From: Vulcanimicrobium alpinum
GTDB taxonomy: Bacteria; Vulcanimicrobiota; Vulcanimicrobiia; Vulcanimicrobiales; Vulcanimicrobiaceae
Direction: 5' to 3'
DNA length: 64,000 nt
Assembly (NCBI RefSeq): GCF_027923555.1
Contig: NZ_AP025523.1
Location: forward strand, 682,001 to 746,000
The notes beneath the pieces are model-generated. The model was given only the letters and a program-made list of their open reading frames with translations. It had not been told where the DNA came from and searched no databases. Position numbers and translations under genes: made by a program. Of this stretch, positions 7,848 through 17,461 are shown one piece after another; positions within the stretch are counted from its first letter, which is position 1, and every line of letters begins with the position of its first letter.

Positions 7848-10628
7848 TCACGTCCGCTCGAGCGCACACTCGGCTGGTTCGACGACGCTGACCGGGAGCA
7901 ACGAGAATAAGGAAGCAGCCGGCAGCTCGCGGGCACCGTCCCGCTCGACAGGGTGGAGGTGCAGGCCGGTGAGCACATCGCGATAGGCGGGCGCGCCGTC
8001 CGCGGGCAGGCGGACGGCGGTATCGTTCCAGAGTTCGCCGACCGGCAGACCGGCGGCGGCGACGGTTCGCGGCAGCCGGGTCACCGCGACGATCGCGCGC
8101 CCGCGGCGGTACGCCACGAGGTGACCGGCGAGCGGTCCCGTCGTCTCCAGCGGTTCGTATGACGCTGCGGGCCAGCCGGCGGCGGCGCGGTGGCGCAGGA
8201 GCGTCGCCAGAACGTAGAGCTTGAACGTCCCGTCGCCGGCGCGCGCCAGCAGGTCGCGGACGATCGCCGCGCGCTCCGTCCCGGCGGCGAGCGCGTCGTC
8301 GATCGCGCGCAGCGCCGCGTCGCGCCGCGCGAAGTCGACGGGCCGGCGGTTGTCGGGATCGACCAGGCTGAGGTCCCAGAGCTCGGCGCCCTGATACGTG
8401 TCGGGGACGCCCGGCGCGGTCGCGTGCAGGACCGTCTGCGCGAGCGTGTTGGAGAAGCCTCCGGCCGCGATCTCGCGCGCGAACGCCTGCGCTGCGGCGA
8501 GAAAAACCGGTGCCGCCGCCGGATCCATGGCGCGCCGCACGAAGCGCTCGAGCGCGGCTTCGTACTCGCCGTCGGGGTTCGTCCAACTCGTGCGCAGCTT
8601 CGCCTCGCGCCCGGCTTTGAGCACGTAGTCGCTGATGCGGTCCGCGTACGCCGCGAAGGCCGGCGGATCGAGCGGCGCGTCGAGGAGCTCAGCGGGCCAC
8701 GCGCCGATCAGCGTCTGATAGAACAGGTACTCGGCGAGCGACGAGGGCGCGCGTTCGCCGCGCACCGTCGTCTTGTGGCGCCCGTTGAGCCGCGCCCAGC
8801 GCGCGATCGCGCGGCTCCAGCCGTCGGGAATCTCCGAAAGCACGGCGAGCCGCGCGCGCACGTCTTCGCCGCGCTTCGCGTCGTGCGTCGCGGTGGCGAT
8901 CATCGCGTGCGGCCGATGCGCGGCGCGCTGCGCGTTCTGCCGGTGAAACTCGCTCACCGCGAGGCCGAAGCGCGCCGGATCGCCGCCGACCTCGTTGAGC
9001 GCGACCAGACGGATCGAGCGATAGAACGCGGTGTCCTCGACGCCCTTTGCGGCGACCGGAGAGGTGAGCTGCTGGAAGTGCATCGCGAAGTCGACATAGC
9101 TCTCGCGCACCTGCTCGTCGTCCGTCTCGGTGAGCAGGACGCGCCGCAGAAAAGCGTAGACCGATCCTTCGCTCGTGATGTCCCAACTGCGGGCGCGTGC
9201 GATCGCCCACTCGATGTCGTGGCGGTCTTCGTCGTTGATCGCTTCGCCTCGGACGTACGTGCGGTAGACCGGGAAGGCCGCGATCGTGTTGACGAGCGCC
9301 CGTGTGAGCGCGAGCAGCGTGAAGTCGCGCGTGTGAGGATCGCGCTGCGCGATACGGTCGAGGCGCAGCGCCAGCACGTTGCGCTCGGCCGCGAGCGCGG
9401 TGATCAGAACGAACCGCTTCGCTGTGTAGGCGACGTCGGCGAAGCGCGCGGCATCACCGGTGAACGTCCGGTAGGTGCGGTCGAACGCGCGCTCGGCGCG
9501 CGGATCGATCGCGATCCCCGTGACCGCGTTCATGAATTCGTAACCCGTCGTGCCGTCGACATTCCAGCGTTCGCGCAAATCTTCGTGTCCGGCCAGAATC
9601 TTCTCGACGACGAGGTACAGCGGCTCACCGAGCAGCTCCGCACGCGAGCGCAGCAGATCGCAGTAGCCCAGCGGATCGTAGAGGCCGTCGACGTGGTCGA
9701 GCCGCAAGCCGTCGACCGCACCGCGTTCGATCAGCGAAAACGCGAGCGCGTGGGCGTCCGCGAACGTCGCGGCGTGCTCCATGCGGAGTGCGCCGAGGCC
9801 GTTGATGTCGAAGAAACGGCGGTAGTTGATCTCTTCCGCCGCGACCTTCCACGACGTCGGCCGCCAGTGCTGGGCGTCGACGACGCGTTCGATCAGTGCT
9901 TTCCCCTCGGGGCTCGCGCGTTCGGCGTCGAGCCGCGCGGCGAGCGCCCACGCGTTGTCGCGTTCGGTTTCATCGACCAGCCGCCGCAGTGAGGATGCGG
10001 CGTCGCGGCGTTCGATGCGGTCGATCATCCCGGCGAGCGCGGCGAAGAGCGGCGCGAACGATGCCAGCGACGCCGGCTCGGCGCCCTCCAGGACGGCCGC
10101 GTAAGACGGCGGCGTGAGCGGAAAGCAATGCTCGTAGTAGCGCAGGCGGAAGCCGCCGTCGCCGTACTCCCAGCGCAGCTCGCCCGCATCGAGCACTTCG
10201 CCGTACTGGCGACCGAGAAACGGCAGCAGCAGCTTCCCGCGCAGCTGCGCCCGCAGCGGCTCCCAGTCGATGTCGAAGTAGTCGGCGTAGTGCGAATCGC
10301 GGCCCCACGTGAGCACGTCGAGCCACCACGCGTTGTCGCAGCCGCCGACGCCCATGTGGTTGGGGACGAAGTCGAGCACGTGACCCATCCCGTTCGCGCG
10401 CAGCGCGGAGACGAACGCATCGTACTCTTCGCTCGTGCCGATCTCGGGATTGAGCGCGTTGTGGTCGACGATGTCGTACCCGTGCGGCGAGCCGGCGCGC
10501 GCGCGCAGATACGGCGACGCGTAGACGTGGGAGATCCCGAGGCTCCGGAGATACGGGATCAGCGTGATCGCGTCGGTGAAGCGGAAGCCGGCGTGAAACT
10601 GCAGCCGGTACGTCGCGCGCGGGATCAC
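7848..10628 (-). CDS. treY: malto-oligosyltrehalose synthase TreY
   Basis: TreY rearranges the reducing end of maltodextrins to a trehalosyl unit. The 926-residue GH13 protein begins with the family's TYRLQFHAGF and carries HGYDIVDH, DFVPNHMGV, the nucleophile region DGLRLDHVDGL and the C-terminal DTYQGAELWDLSLVDPDNRR. Length fits the family. The GTG at 10628 overlaps the treZ stop (GTGA), which decides the start. It is the last gene of the trehalose operon and works with TreZ on the same glucan. Confidence 0.96.
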   Translation of the reverse strand: MIPRATYRLQFHAGFRFTDAITLIPYLRSLGISHVYASPYLRARAGSPHGYDIVDHNALNPEIGTSEEYDAFVSALRANGMGHVLDFVPNHMGVGGCDNAWWLDVLTWGRDSHYADYFDIDWEPLRAQLRGKLLLPFLGRQYGEVLDAGELRWEYGDGGFRLRYYEHCFPLTPPSYAAVLEGAEPASLASFAPLFAALAGMIDRIERRDAASSLRRLVDETERDNAWALAARLDAERASPEGKALIERVVDAQHWRPTSWKVAAEEINYRRFFDINGLGALRMEHAATFADAHALAFSLIERGAVDGLRLDHVDGLYDPLGYCDLLRSRAELLGEPLYLVVEKILAGHEDLRERWNVDGTTGYEFMNAVTGIAIDPRAERAFDRTYRTFTGDAARFADVAYTAKRFVLITALAAERNVLALRLDRIAQRDPHTRDFTLLALTRALVNTIAAFPVYRTYVRGEAINDEDRHDIEWAIARARSWDITSEGSVYAFLRRVLLTETDDEQVRESYVDFAMHFQQLTSPVAAKGVEDTAFYRSIRLVALNEVGGDPARFGLAVSEFHRQNAQRAAHRPHAMIATATHDAKRGEDVRARLAVLSEIPDGWSRAIARWARLNGRHKTTVRGERAPSSLAEYLFYQTLIGAWPAELLDAPLDPPAFAAYADRISDYVLKAGREAKLRTSWTNPDGEYEAALERFVRRAMDPAAAPVFLAAAQAFAREIAAGGFSNTLAQTVLHATAPGVPDTYQGAELWDLSLVDPDNRRPVDFARRDAALRAIDDALAAGTERAAIVRDLLARAGDGTFKLYVLATLLRHRAAAGWPAASYEPLETTGPLAGHLVAYRRGRAIVAVTRLPRTVAAAGLPVGELWNDTAVRLPADGAPAYRDVLTGLHLHPVERDGARELPAASLFSLLPVSVVEPAECALERT

Positions 10629-12433
10629 GAGACCGCGACGCCGGAGCCGCTGAGATACCAGCCGACGGCCCACGGGCCGAGGTGCGACGCGGCATCGCCG
10701 GCTTCGATCTCGGCAAGCGACGAGAGCATCGTGCCCTCCGCGCCGGCGGGAATCGTCGCCGCCGTATCGCTCAGGTTCGCGAGCAGCGTGATCCGCGCGC
10801 CGTCGCCGAACCGCCAGCGCACGCGCAGCGCGCGCCCAAAGACCGCGCTGCCGTCGCCGTACGCACCGGAACGCAGGTGCGGCGCGATCAGCCGCCGGCG
10901 AACGTCCAGCAGCGCACGATAGTGTGCGAGCATCGCCGCGTGCGGCGCCTGCGTGCGTTCGTCCCAGCGGAGTACGGAGCCGCGCATCGTCTGCGGGTCC
11001 TGCGGATCGGGGATCCGCGTGAGGGACGCCGGGTCGGCGAACGACGGCCACGCCGCGAATTCGCGCCGCCTGCCTTCGGTCACCGCCGCGCCGAGCTCCG
11101 GCCCGAAGTCGGTGAAGAAGCAGAACGGCGTCGACGCCGCCCATTCCTCGCCCATGAAGAGCAGCGGGACGGCGGGGGCGAGCAGCACGATCGACGCGGC
11201 CGCTGCGACGGCGTCGAAGGTCGCGATCGCGGAGATCCGTTCGCCGAGCGCGCGGTTTCCCACCTGATCGTGATTCTGCAGGAAGTCGACGAACGCGCTC
11301 GCGCTGCGGTGCGCGCTCGGCTCGCCGCGCGGCGCGCCGCCGCGGTGCGGCGACGGTTCGCCCTGATAGGCGAATCCTTCGTCGAGTGCGCGCGCCAGGT
11401 GCCGTGCCGGCGCGTCCGCGTAGTCGCGATAGTAGCCGTCACGCTCGCCGGTGACCAGCACGTGCAGGGCGTGGTGGGCGTCGTCGTTCCACTGCGCGTC
11501 GTAACGATCCAGCAGCGAGGCGCGGTTGGCGTCGTTCTCGATCACGAGATGGACGATGCGGTCCGGTTCGACGCCGGCGCGCACGCGCAGCGCGATCTCG
11601 TCGAGGACGTGCGGCTGCGCCTCGCTGAAGATCTCGTGCACCGCGTCGAGCCGCAGCCCGTCGAAGCGGTACTCCAGCAGCCAATAAAGCGCGTTCTGGA
11701 CGAAGAAGTCGCGCACGGTCGCCGCGTGCGCGCCGTCGAAATCGATCGCGGCGCCCCACGGCGTGCCGCGCCGCTCGGTGAAGAACGGCGCCGCATACGC
11801 GTGCAGGTAGTTGCCTTCGGGGCCGAAGTGGTTGTAGACCGCATCGAGGAGGACGGTGAGCCCGCGCTCGTGCGCGGCGTCGATCAGCTCCTTGAGCTCG
11901 TGCGGGGTTCCGTACGCGCGCTGCGGTGCGTAGAGCAAGGTTCCGTCGTAGCCCCAGTTGCGGTCGCCGGCGGGCTGCGCGAGCGGCATCAGTTCGATCG
12001 CGGTGATGCCGAGGTCGACGAGCGCGTCGAGCCGCGCGATCGCCCCGCGGTACGTCCCTTCGGGCGTGAACGTCCCGACGTGAAGTTCGTAGACGACGCT
12101 CTCGTGCCACGGACGCCCGCACCAGCCTTCGGTCCGCCAGCGGTAGGCGCGCGGATCGACGACTTGGCTCGCGCCGTGCACGCCGTCGGGTTGAAACCGC
12201 GACGCCGGGTCGGGGACGCGCAGACCGCTGCCGTCGAACGCGAACCGGTAGCGGGATCGCGCGCGCGCGTGCGGGACGTCGCCGCGAAACCAGCCGTCGC
12301 CGGCTGCGTCGAGCGCGTGCTCGGCTCCGTCGACGTCGACGCGGACCTCGGAACGCGAGGGCGCCCATAGGGAGAAGCGCACGCCGTCGCCGCGGAGTTC
12401 GGCGCCGAACGGCATCGCGTGCGCGAACGTCAC
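10625..12433 (-). CDS. treZ: malto-oligosyltrehalose trehalohydrolase TreZ
   Basis: TreZ releases trehalose from TreY's product. The 602-residue protein has the N-terminal GVRFSLWAP module, ELHVGTFTPEGT, DAVYNHFGPEGNY, the nucleophile segment DGLRLDAVHEI, FLQNHDQVGNR and the LLFMGEEWA segment, all diagnostic. The GTG at 12433 overlaps the upstream treS stop by four bases. A second GTG two codons earlier and an ATG at 12415 are alternatives. It sits between treS and treY in one minus-strand operon. Confidence 0.96.
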   Translation of the reverse strand: MTFAHAMPFGAELRGDGVRFSLWAPSRSEVRVDVDGAEHALDAAGDGWFRGDVPHARARSRYRFAFDGSGLRVPDPASRFQPDGVHGASQVVDPRAYRWRTEGWCGRPWHESVVYELHVGTFTPEGTYRGAIARLDALVDLGITAIELMPLAQPAGDRNWGYDGTLLYAPQRAYGTPHELKELIDAAHERGLTVLLDAVYNHFGPEGNYLHAYAAPFFTERRGTPWGAAIDFDGAHAATVRDFFVQNALYWLLEYRFDGLRLDAVHEIFSEAQPHVLDEIALRVRAGVEPDRIVHLVIENDANRASLLDRYDAQWNDDAHHALHVLVTGERDGYYRDYADAPARHLARALDEGFAYQGEPSPHRGGAPRGEPSAHRSASAFVDFLQNHDQVGNRALGERISAIATFDAVAAAASIVLLAPAVPLLFMGEEWAASTPFCFFTDFGPELGAAVTEGRRREFAAWPSFADPASLTRIPDPQDPQTMRGSVLRWDERTQAPHAAMLAHYRALLDVRRRLIAPHLRSGAYGDGSAVFGRALRVRWRFGDGARITLLANLSDTAATIPAGAEGTMLSSLAEIEAGDAASHLGPWAVGWYLSGSGVAVS

Positions 12434-15400
12434 GGACACTCGACCTGGAGCGCGTCGACGGCGCGGGCAAGGTCGGCAGGGCGCCGCGACAGCGCCTCGC
12501 GCACGTCGCGCAGCGCCGACTGCACTCGGAAGAACGCGACCATCGCATCGCGTTGGGCCGGATCGCGCGGCAGCGTCGGCAGGTCGCGCGCGCTGATCGC
12601 GTAGCGTTCGAAGAACGTCGCCAGCGCGCGCGCGACGATCGAGCGCGTCGTCGCGCGCGTCTCGAGCGGATCGGCGGTGGGGTCGTGGGCGCTGGCGAGA
12701 ATCGACTCGCGCGCGACCGCGTCGAACGAGCGCGCGAGCGACGCCACGTCCTTCAGCGGCGAACTGCGGTCGTCGACCGTCTCGCCGAACCCGACGAAGA
12801 CCGGCACACCCCCGACGAGCAGGACGCGATGCAGCGTCAGCCGCCCGTGCGCGCGCGCCGACGCGGCGTTGACGTGCGGCGGGAGCTTCGCGAGCGCCGC
12901 GGCGACGCGCTCGCGCACCGCGACGACGCCCTCGACGCCGGCGGCGACCAGCGCCTGCAGATCGTCGCCGGCTGCGGCGCGCCATGCGGCGAGATCGGCG
13001 TCCTCGATCGGACGCGTGCCGAAGGTCGGATCGCTCCCCGGCGTCGCGAGCGCGCGGTGCAGGGCCGCCAGCGCATCGGCGACGTTCGTCGCGCTGCGCA
13101 GCAGCCGTTCGTCGGCGGCGCCGGCGCGCAGGATATCGCGCAGCGAGCCCTCCGCGTCGATGGGATGCGGGACATAGCGCTGCGAGGTCGCGACGACCCA
13201 CGTCTCGCGGTCGGTGTCGACATACGTCGCGGTTCCGAGCAGTTCGGGTGCCTGCGCGAAGCCGCGCTCGTGCAGATGGCGCAGAAACGCGACGCCGCTG
13301 TTGCGCAGGCGCGGCATCTGACGGTGCAGCGTGACGAGCCGCGCGTCGTCGAGCACCCAGCGCCGCGCGCCGGTAGCGGAGCCGAGCCGCTGCGAACTCG
13401 ACGCCTCCGGCATCGGCGATCCCTCGAGCGCGAACGTCATCCGCCCCTCGTCGCGCAGCACGACGCCCGCGCGCATCGCACGCTCGACGAGCGGTGCGGT
13501 CGAGGCGTCGCCGCCGGCGTCGACGATCCACCCTTCGCGCGGACCGCTGCGCGCCCGTGCGACGGCATCCTCGCGCACCGGCGCATCCCAGACGAAGCGC
13601 AGCGGGAGCGAGATGCGCCGCAGCCCGTCGCCGACGACGACGAACGCCAGCGCCGGATCGATCTCGGCGGCAACGAACGCGTCGCGGACGTGCCCGTGTT
13701 CCGAGGCGCCGAGCGCGAGCGGGACGATGTCTGAGTCGATCACCGCGCGCGCCCAGCGGTCGAAGGCGAGGCCGGCGCGCGGAACGACGACGGTGGGGAG
13801 TTCCGGAAGCGCGCTCGAGCGAATCGGCGCCGCCGCACCGCTGGGATCGCGGACGAGCGCGAACCAGAAGAATCCGTACGGCCCAAGCGTCACCGCGTAC
13901 GGCGAGGTCGCGATCGGCGGGAACGCGGTCGAGCCGAGCATTTCGAACGGCGTGCGCCCCGCGAACGCGCTCAGATCGAGCTGCACCGCCTGCGCGGTGC
14001 GCGCGAGGTTGGCAACGACGAGCAGCGTCTCGCCGTCGAACTCGCGCAGGTACGCGAGGACGCGGCGATTCGACGGATAGAGCAGGGTCAGCGTTCCCCG
14101 CCCGAACGCACGCGACGCTTTGCGGACGGCGATCGTGCGCCGCATCCAGTTCAGCAGCGAGGTCGGCGTGCGCGCTTGCGTCTCGACGTTCACCGCTTCG
14201 TACCCGTAGGTCGGATCGGTGACGACCGGCGCATAAAGCCGGATGTGGTCGGCGTCGGAGAAGCCGCCGTTGCGGTCGGGCGACCACTGCATCGGCGTGC
14301 GCACGCCGTCGCGATCTTTGAGGAAGAGGTTGTCGCCCATCCCGATCTCGTCGCCGTAGTAGATCACCGGCGTCCCCGGCATCGACATCAGCAGGCCGTT
14401 CATCAGCTCGATGCGGCGGCGATCGTTTTCCAGCAGCGGTGCGAGGCGGCGGCGGATGCCGACGTTGATCCGCATCTTCGGCTCGATCGCGTAGACGGCG
14501 TTCATCCGCTCGCGTTCGCGATCGCTCACCATCTCGAGCGTCAATTCGTCGTGGTTGCGCAGAAACACGGCCCACTGACAGCCTTCGGGGATCGGCGGCG
14601 TCTGGCGCAGGATGTCGTGGATCGGGTAGCGGTCCTCGTCGGCGACGGCCATGAACAGCCGCGGCATCAGCGGGAAGTGAAAGCACATGTGGCACTCGTC
14701 GCCGTCGCCGAAATACGACGAGAGGTCTTCGGGCCACTGATTCGCCTCGGCCAGGAAGATGCGGTCGGGGAACTCGTTCTCCAGCACCGCGCGCAGGATC
14801 TTGATGACGCCGTGCGTCTCGGGCAGGTTCTCGTTGTTGGTGCCTTCGCGCTCGCACAGATATGGAACCGCGTCGAGTCGGAAGCCATCGATCCCGACCT
14901 TCGACCAGAAGCGCATCACGTCGGTGATCGCGCCGATCACCTCAGGATTCTGAAAGTTCAGGTCGGGCTGGTGCGAAAAAAAGCGGTGCCAATAGTACTG
15001 GCCGGCGACCGGATCCCACGACCAGTTCGACCACTCGGTGTCGGTGAAGATGATCCGTGTCCCCGCATACTTCCGATCGTCGTCCGACCACACGTACCAC
15101 TCGCGTTCGGGCGAACCGCGCTCGGCGCGGCGCGCGCGCTGGAACCACGGGTGCTCGTCGGAGGTGTGGTTGACGACGAGTTCCGCAATCACGCGGATTC
15201 CGCGGTCGTGCGCCTCCGCAACGAGCCGGTGGACGTCCTCGAGCGTCCCGTACGCGGGATGGACGCCGGTGTAGTCGGCGATGTCGTAGCCGTCGTCGCG
15301 CAGGGGCGAGGGAAAGAACGGCAGCAGCCACAGCGCCGTGACGCCGAGTTCGGCGAGATAGTCGAGACGCGACGTCAGCCCGTTGACGTCACCGATCCCG

Positions 15401-15480
15401 TCGCCGTTCGAATCACGAAACGCCTTGACGTGCGTCTGATAGACGACCGCATCGCGATACCACTGGGGATCACCAGGCAT
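12430..15480 (-). CDS. treS: trehalose synthase TreS fused to a degenerate maltokinase-like domain
   Basis: Residues 1 to about 550 form a GH13 maltose/trehalose isomerase with nucleophile D203 (GFRLDAVPYL), acid/base E245 (LAEANQWPED) and D311 (RNHDELT). Residues about 560-1016 align by eye with maltokinase (Pep2/Mak), normally fused here so that maltose is phosphorylated. Its catalytic HGD reads HGR (878-880), the following HLGQ reads TLHR, and the metal-binding DFEGE reads GFGET (896-900). The fold markers SPLKDVASLARSFD remain. The domain is therefore probably a pseudokinase, and no GlgE or GlgB gene lies nearby. The start is an ATG 34 bases after the MFS stop. Confidence 0.93.
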   Translation of the reverse strand: MPGDPQWYRDAVVYQTHVKAFRDSNGDGIGDVNGLTSRLDYLAELGVTALWLLPFFPSPLRDDGYDIADYTGVHPAYGTLEDVHRLVAEAHDRGIRVIAELVVNHTSDEHPWFQRARRAERGSPEREWYVWSDDDRKYAGTRIIFTDTEWSNWSWDPVAGQYYWHRFFSHQPDLNFQNPEVIGAITDVMRFWSKVGIDGFRLDAVPYLCEREGTNNENLPETHGVIKILRAVLENEFPDRIFLAEANQWPEDLSSYFGDGDECHMCFHFPLMPRLFMAVADEDRYPIHDILRQTPPIPEGCQWAVFLRNHDELTLEMVSDRERERMNAVYAIEPKMRINVGIRRRLAPLLENDRRRIELMNGLLMSMPGTPVIYYGDEIGMGDNLFLKDRDGVRTPMQWSPDRNGGFSDADHIRLYAPVVTDPTYGYEAVNVETQARTPTSLLNWMRRTIAVRKASRAFGRGTLTLLYPSNRRVLAYLREFDGETLLVVANLARTAQAVQLDLSAFAGRTPFEMLGSTAFPPIATSPYAVTLGPYGFFWFALVRDPSGAAAPIRSSALPELPTVVVPRAGLAFDRWARAVIDSDIVPLALGASEHGHVRDAFVAAEIDPALAFVVVGDGLRRISLPLRFVWDAPVREDAVARARSGPREGWIVDAGGDASTAPLVERAMRAGVVLRDEGRMTFALEGSPMPEASSSQRLGSATGARRWVLDDARLVTLHRQMPRLRNSGVAFLRHLHERGFAQAPELLGTATYVDTDRETWVVATSQRYVPHPIDAEGSLRDILRAGAADERLLRSATNVADALAALHRALATPGSDPTFGTRPIEDADLAAWRAAAGDDLQALVAAGVEGVVAVRERVAAALAKLPPHVNAASARAHGRLTLHRVLLVGGVPVFVGFGETVDDRSSPLKDVASLARSFDAVARESILASAHDPTADPLETRATTRSIVARALATFFERYAISARDLPTLPRDPAQRDAMVAFFRVQSALRDVREALSRRPADLARAVDALQVECP

Positions 15481-15514
15481 GGACCTTGTCGCCTTTCCCG
15501 CGCGTCGGCGTTCG

Positions 15515-17005
15515 CTAACACGCCGGAACCTGCGTCAGGGGCGAGGCAACCTCCTCGAGCGGCTTGTTCTCCGCGTCGACGCCGAGTACGATCTCGACGA
15601 TGCCGCCGGCGATCATCAGCACCGCGCCGACGGACCAGGCCAGCGCGAGCGCCGACGGCTCCTTGGTTCCGATGAGATGGCCGTAGATCGGCGGCGCCAC
15701 CGCGCCGCCGATCAGCAACCCGACGGCGTAGACGACGGCGATCGCCGCGGCGCGGATCTCCAGCGGAAAGATCTCGCTGGTCGTCAGATAGGCCGCGCTG
15801 GCGCCGGCGCTCGCGAAGAAGAACATCGTCGCGAACCAGAGCGTCAGCTGCGTCGCATCGCGCATCCCGTGCAGGAAGAGGTAGGTGACGAGCAGCAGCA
15901 GCGCGCCGCTGACGATGTAACAGCCCGCGATCATCCGTTTGCTGCCGATCGTGTCGAAGAAGTGTCCCAGGACCAGCGCCCCGAGGAAGTTGCCGATCGC
16001 GAACGGGATCGTGAAGAGGCCGACGTCCCCTGGCTTCACGCCGAAGAACGTCGTCAGCCTGAGTCCTTGGGTGAAGAACACGGCGTTGTAGAGGAACGCC
16101 TGCGTGATCATCAGCGCGAGGACGAGCACCGTCCGCCGCGGATAGGCGCGCACCATCGTCCGCGCCGCGTCGACGAAGACGCCGCGATGGCGCGACGCGT
16201 CGAACTCGAGCGTCCCGCTTCCCGGATCGGGAAGTGCCGCACCGGTTTCGTGCACGATCTCGTGCTCGATCGAGGACGCGATCCGTTCGGCCTCGTCGTG
16301 CCGTCCGTGCGTGAGCAGCCAGCGCGGGCTCTCCGGTATCCCGCGGCGCACGAACAGGACCGCGAATGCGAGCACCGCGCCGAGGCCGAACGCCAGCCGC
16401 CAGCCGAGCGACGGCGCGATGAAGCGGCCGTTCAGAAGCGGGATCGACAGCACCGCGCCCATCAGCGTTCCGATCCACCACGACCCGTTGATCGCGATGT
16501 CGGCGATCCCGCGCCGTTTCGCGGGGATCAGCTCGTCGATCGCGGAGTTGACGGCGCTGTATTCGCCGCCGATCCCCGCGCCCGCGAGCATCCGGAAGAG
16601 CACGAAGCTCCAGAAGTCCCACGAGAACGCGGTGAGCAGCGTGCACACCAAATACCAGGTGAGTGTGATGAGGAAGAGTTTCTTGCGGCCGAAGCGATCG
16701 GTGAGGTAGCCGAATCCCAGCGCCCCGATGCAGGCGCCGACGATGTAGAACGAGCCGGCGTAGCTGGCCTGCGTGTCGGAGAGCGAGAGTCCCGCGCTGC
16801 TGGTGAGCGTCGGACCGATCGTGCCGACGATCGTCACCTCGAGCCCGTCGAGGATCCACGTGATCCCCAGCGCGATGACGACCATCCAATGCCAGCGCGC
16901 CCAGGGCAGGCGATCGAGGCGGAGCGGGATGTTCGTCGTGATGGTCTCGGCGGTCCCGGCCAACGTTCCCCCGGCTGCGCGAACGGACCCGGGCGTCGTA
17001 CCCAA
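15515..17005 (-). CDS. MFS transporter, sugar porter type
   Basis: This 12-helix carrier of about 496 residues has the MFS signature DRFGRKK after helix 2 and the sugar-porter motif PESPRWLL after helix 6. It is the first gene of the operon with treS, treZ and treY, so uptake or release of maltose, trehalose or a related sugar is a reasonable inference. The sequence also resembles organic-acid carriers, and substrate cannot be fixed. The start is a TTG at 17005 with no better codon before helix 1. Confidence 0.85.
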   Translation of the reverse strand: MGTTPGSVRAAGGTLAGTAETITTNIPLRLDRLPWARWHWMVVIALGITWILDGLEVTIVGTIGPTLTSSAGLSLSDTQASYAGSFYIVGACIGALGFGYLTDRFGRKKLFLITLTWYLVCTLLTAFSWDFWSFVLFRMLAGAGIGGEYSAVNSAIDELIPAKRRGIADIAINGSWWIGTLMGAVLSIPLLNGRFIAPSLGWRLAFGLGAVLAFAVLFVRRGIPESPRWLLTHGRHDEAERIASSIEHEIVHETGAALPDPGSGTLEFDASRHRGVFVDAARTMVRAYPRRTVLVLALMITQAFLYNAVFFTQGLRLTTFFGVKPGDVGLFTIPFAIGNFLGALVLGHFFDTIGSKRMIAGCYIVSGALLLLVTYLFLHGMRDATQLTLWFATMFFFASAGASAAYLTTSEIFPLEIRAAAIAVVYAVGLLIGGAVAPPIYGHLIGTKEPSALALAWSVGAVLMIAGGIVEIVLGVDAENKPLEEVASPLTQVPAC

Positions 17006-17106
17006 ACCGGTCCCGGCGAAATCGTAAGGCCCCTTACCGCCTGGTCGCGTCGCTTCGCCTAGGCTGGAATTCGGACGAAGACGTCCTCACACGAAAAGGG
17101 GAGACG

Positions 17107-17439
17107 ATGAGAACGATGTTGATGACGGCGGCGGTCGCCGCGGCCGCGCTGATCCCGGGGATCGCGTCGGCCGACGACGCGATGGCGGGCCACGCGATGG
17201 CGGCGCACGGCGCGATGGCGACGATGGTCTGCCGCGTCGCCGCAGGGTCGGAGAAACCGAACGCCATGATGATGGCCGGTCAGAAGCCGATGATCTGCAA
17301 ACCGGTCGCGGTCACGATGAAAGACGGAAGGCTCGTGAACGGCCCGGACCTTTCGCACGCGCTCACGGTCGAGCAGGCCAACGCCGCCTTCGCGAAATGG
17401 TACGCCGAGACGTTCAGCGTGGTCACCGGCGGCGGTTAG
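17107..17439 (+). CDS. small secreted Met/His-rich protein, unknown
   Basis: The 110-residue protein has a cleavable signal peptide (residues 1-22, ASA before DDAMAG), then a run of Met, His and Ala (MAGHAMAAHGAMATM) and two cysteines about 22 residues apart. A good AGGGGAG ribosome site lies just upstream of the ATG. The Met/His run could bind copper or another soft metal, but that is a guess. It converges with aceF, with 22 bases between stops. Confidence 0.6.
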   Translation: MRTMLMTAAVAAAALIPGIASADDAMAGHAMAAHGAMATMVCRVAAGSEKPNAMMMAGQKPMICKPVAVTMKDGRLVNGPDLSHALTVEQANAAFAKWYAETFSVVTGGG

Positions 17440-17461
17440 CCCCCGTTCGCGCGGCGGGCGA

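Noticed and set aside
7782-8586. N-terminal extension of the secreted coiled-coil protein
   Set aside because: The upstream frame is antisense-like Arg-rich sequence overlapping treY; the signal peptide starts at 7782.
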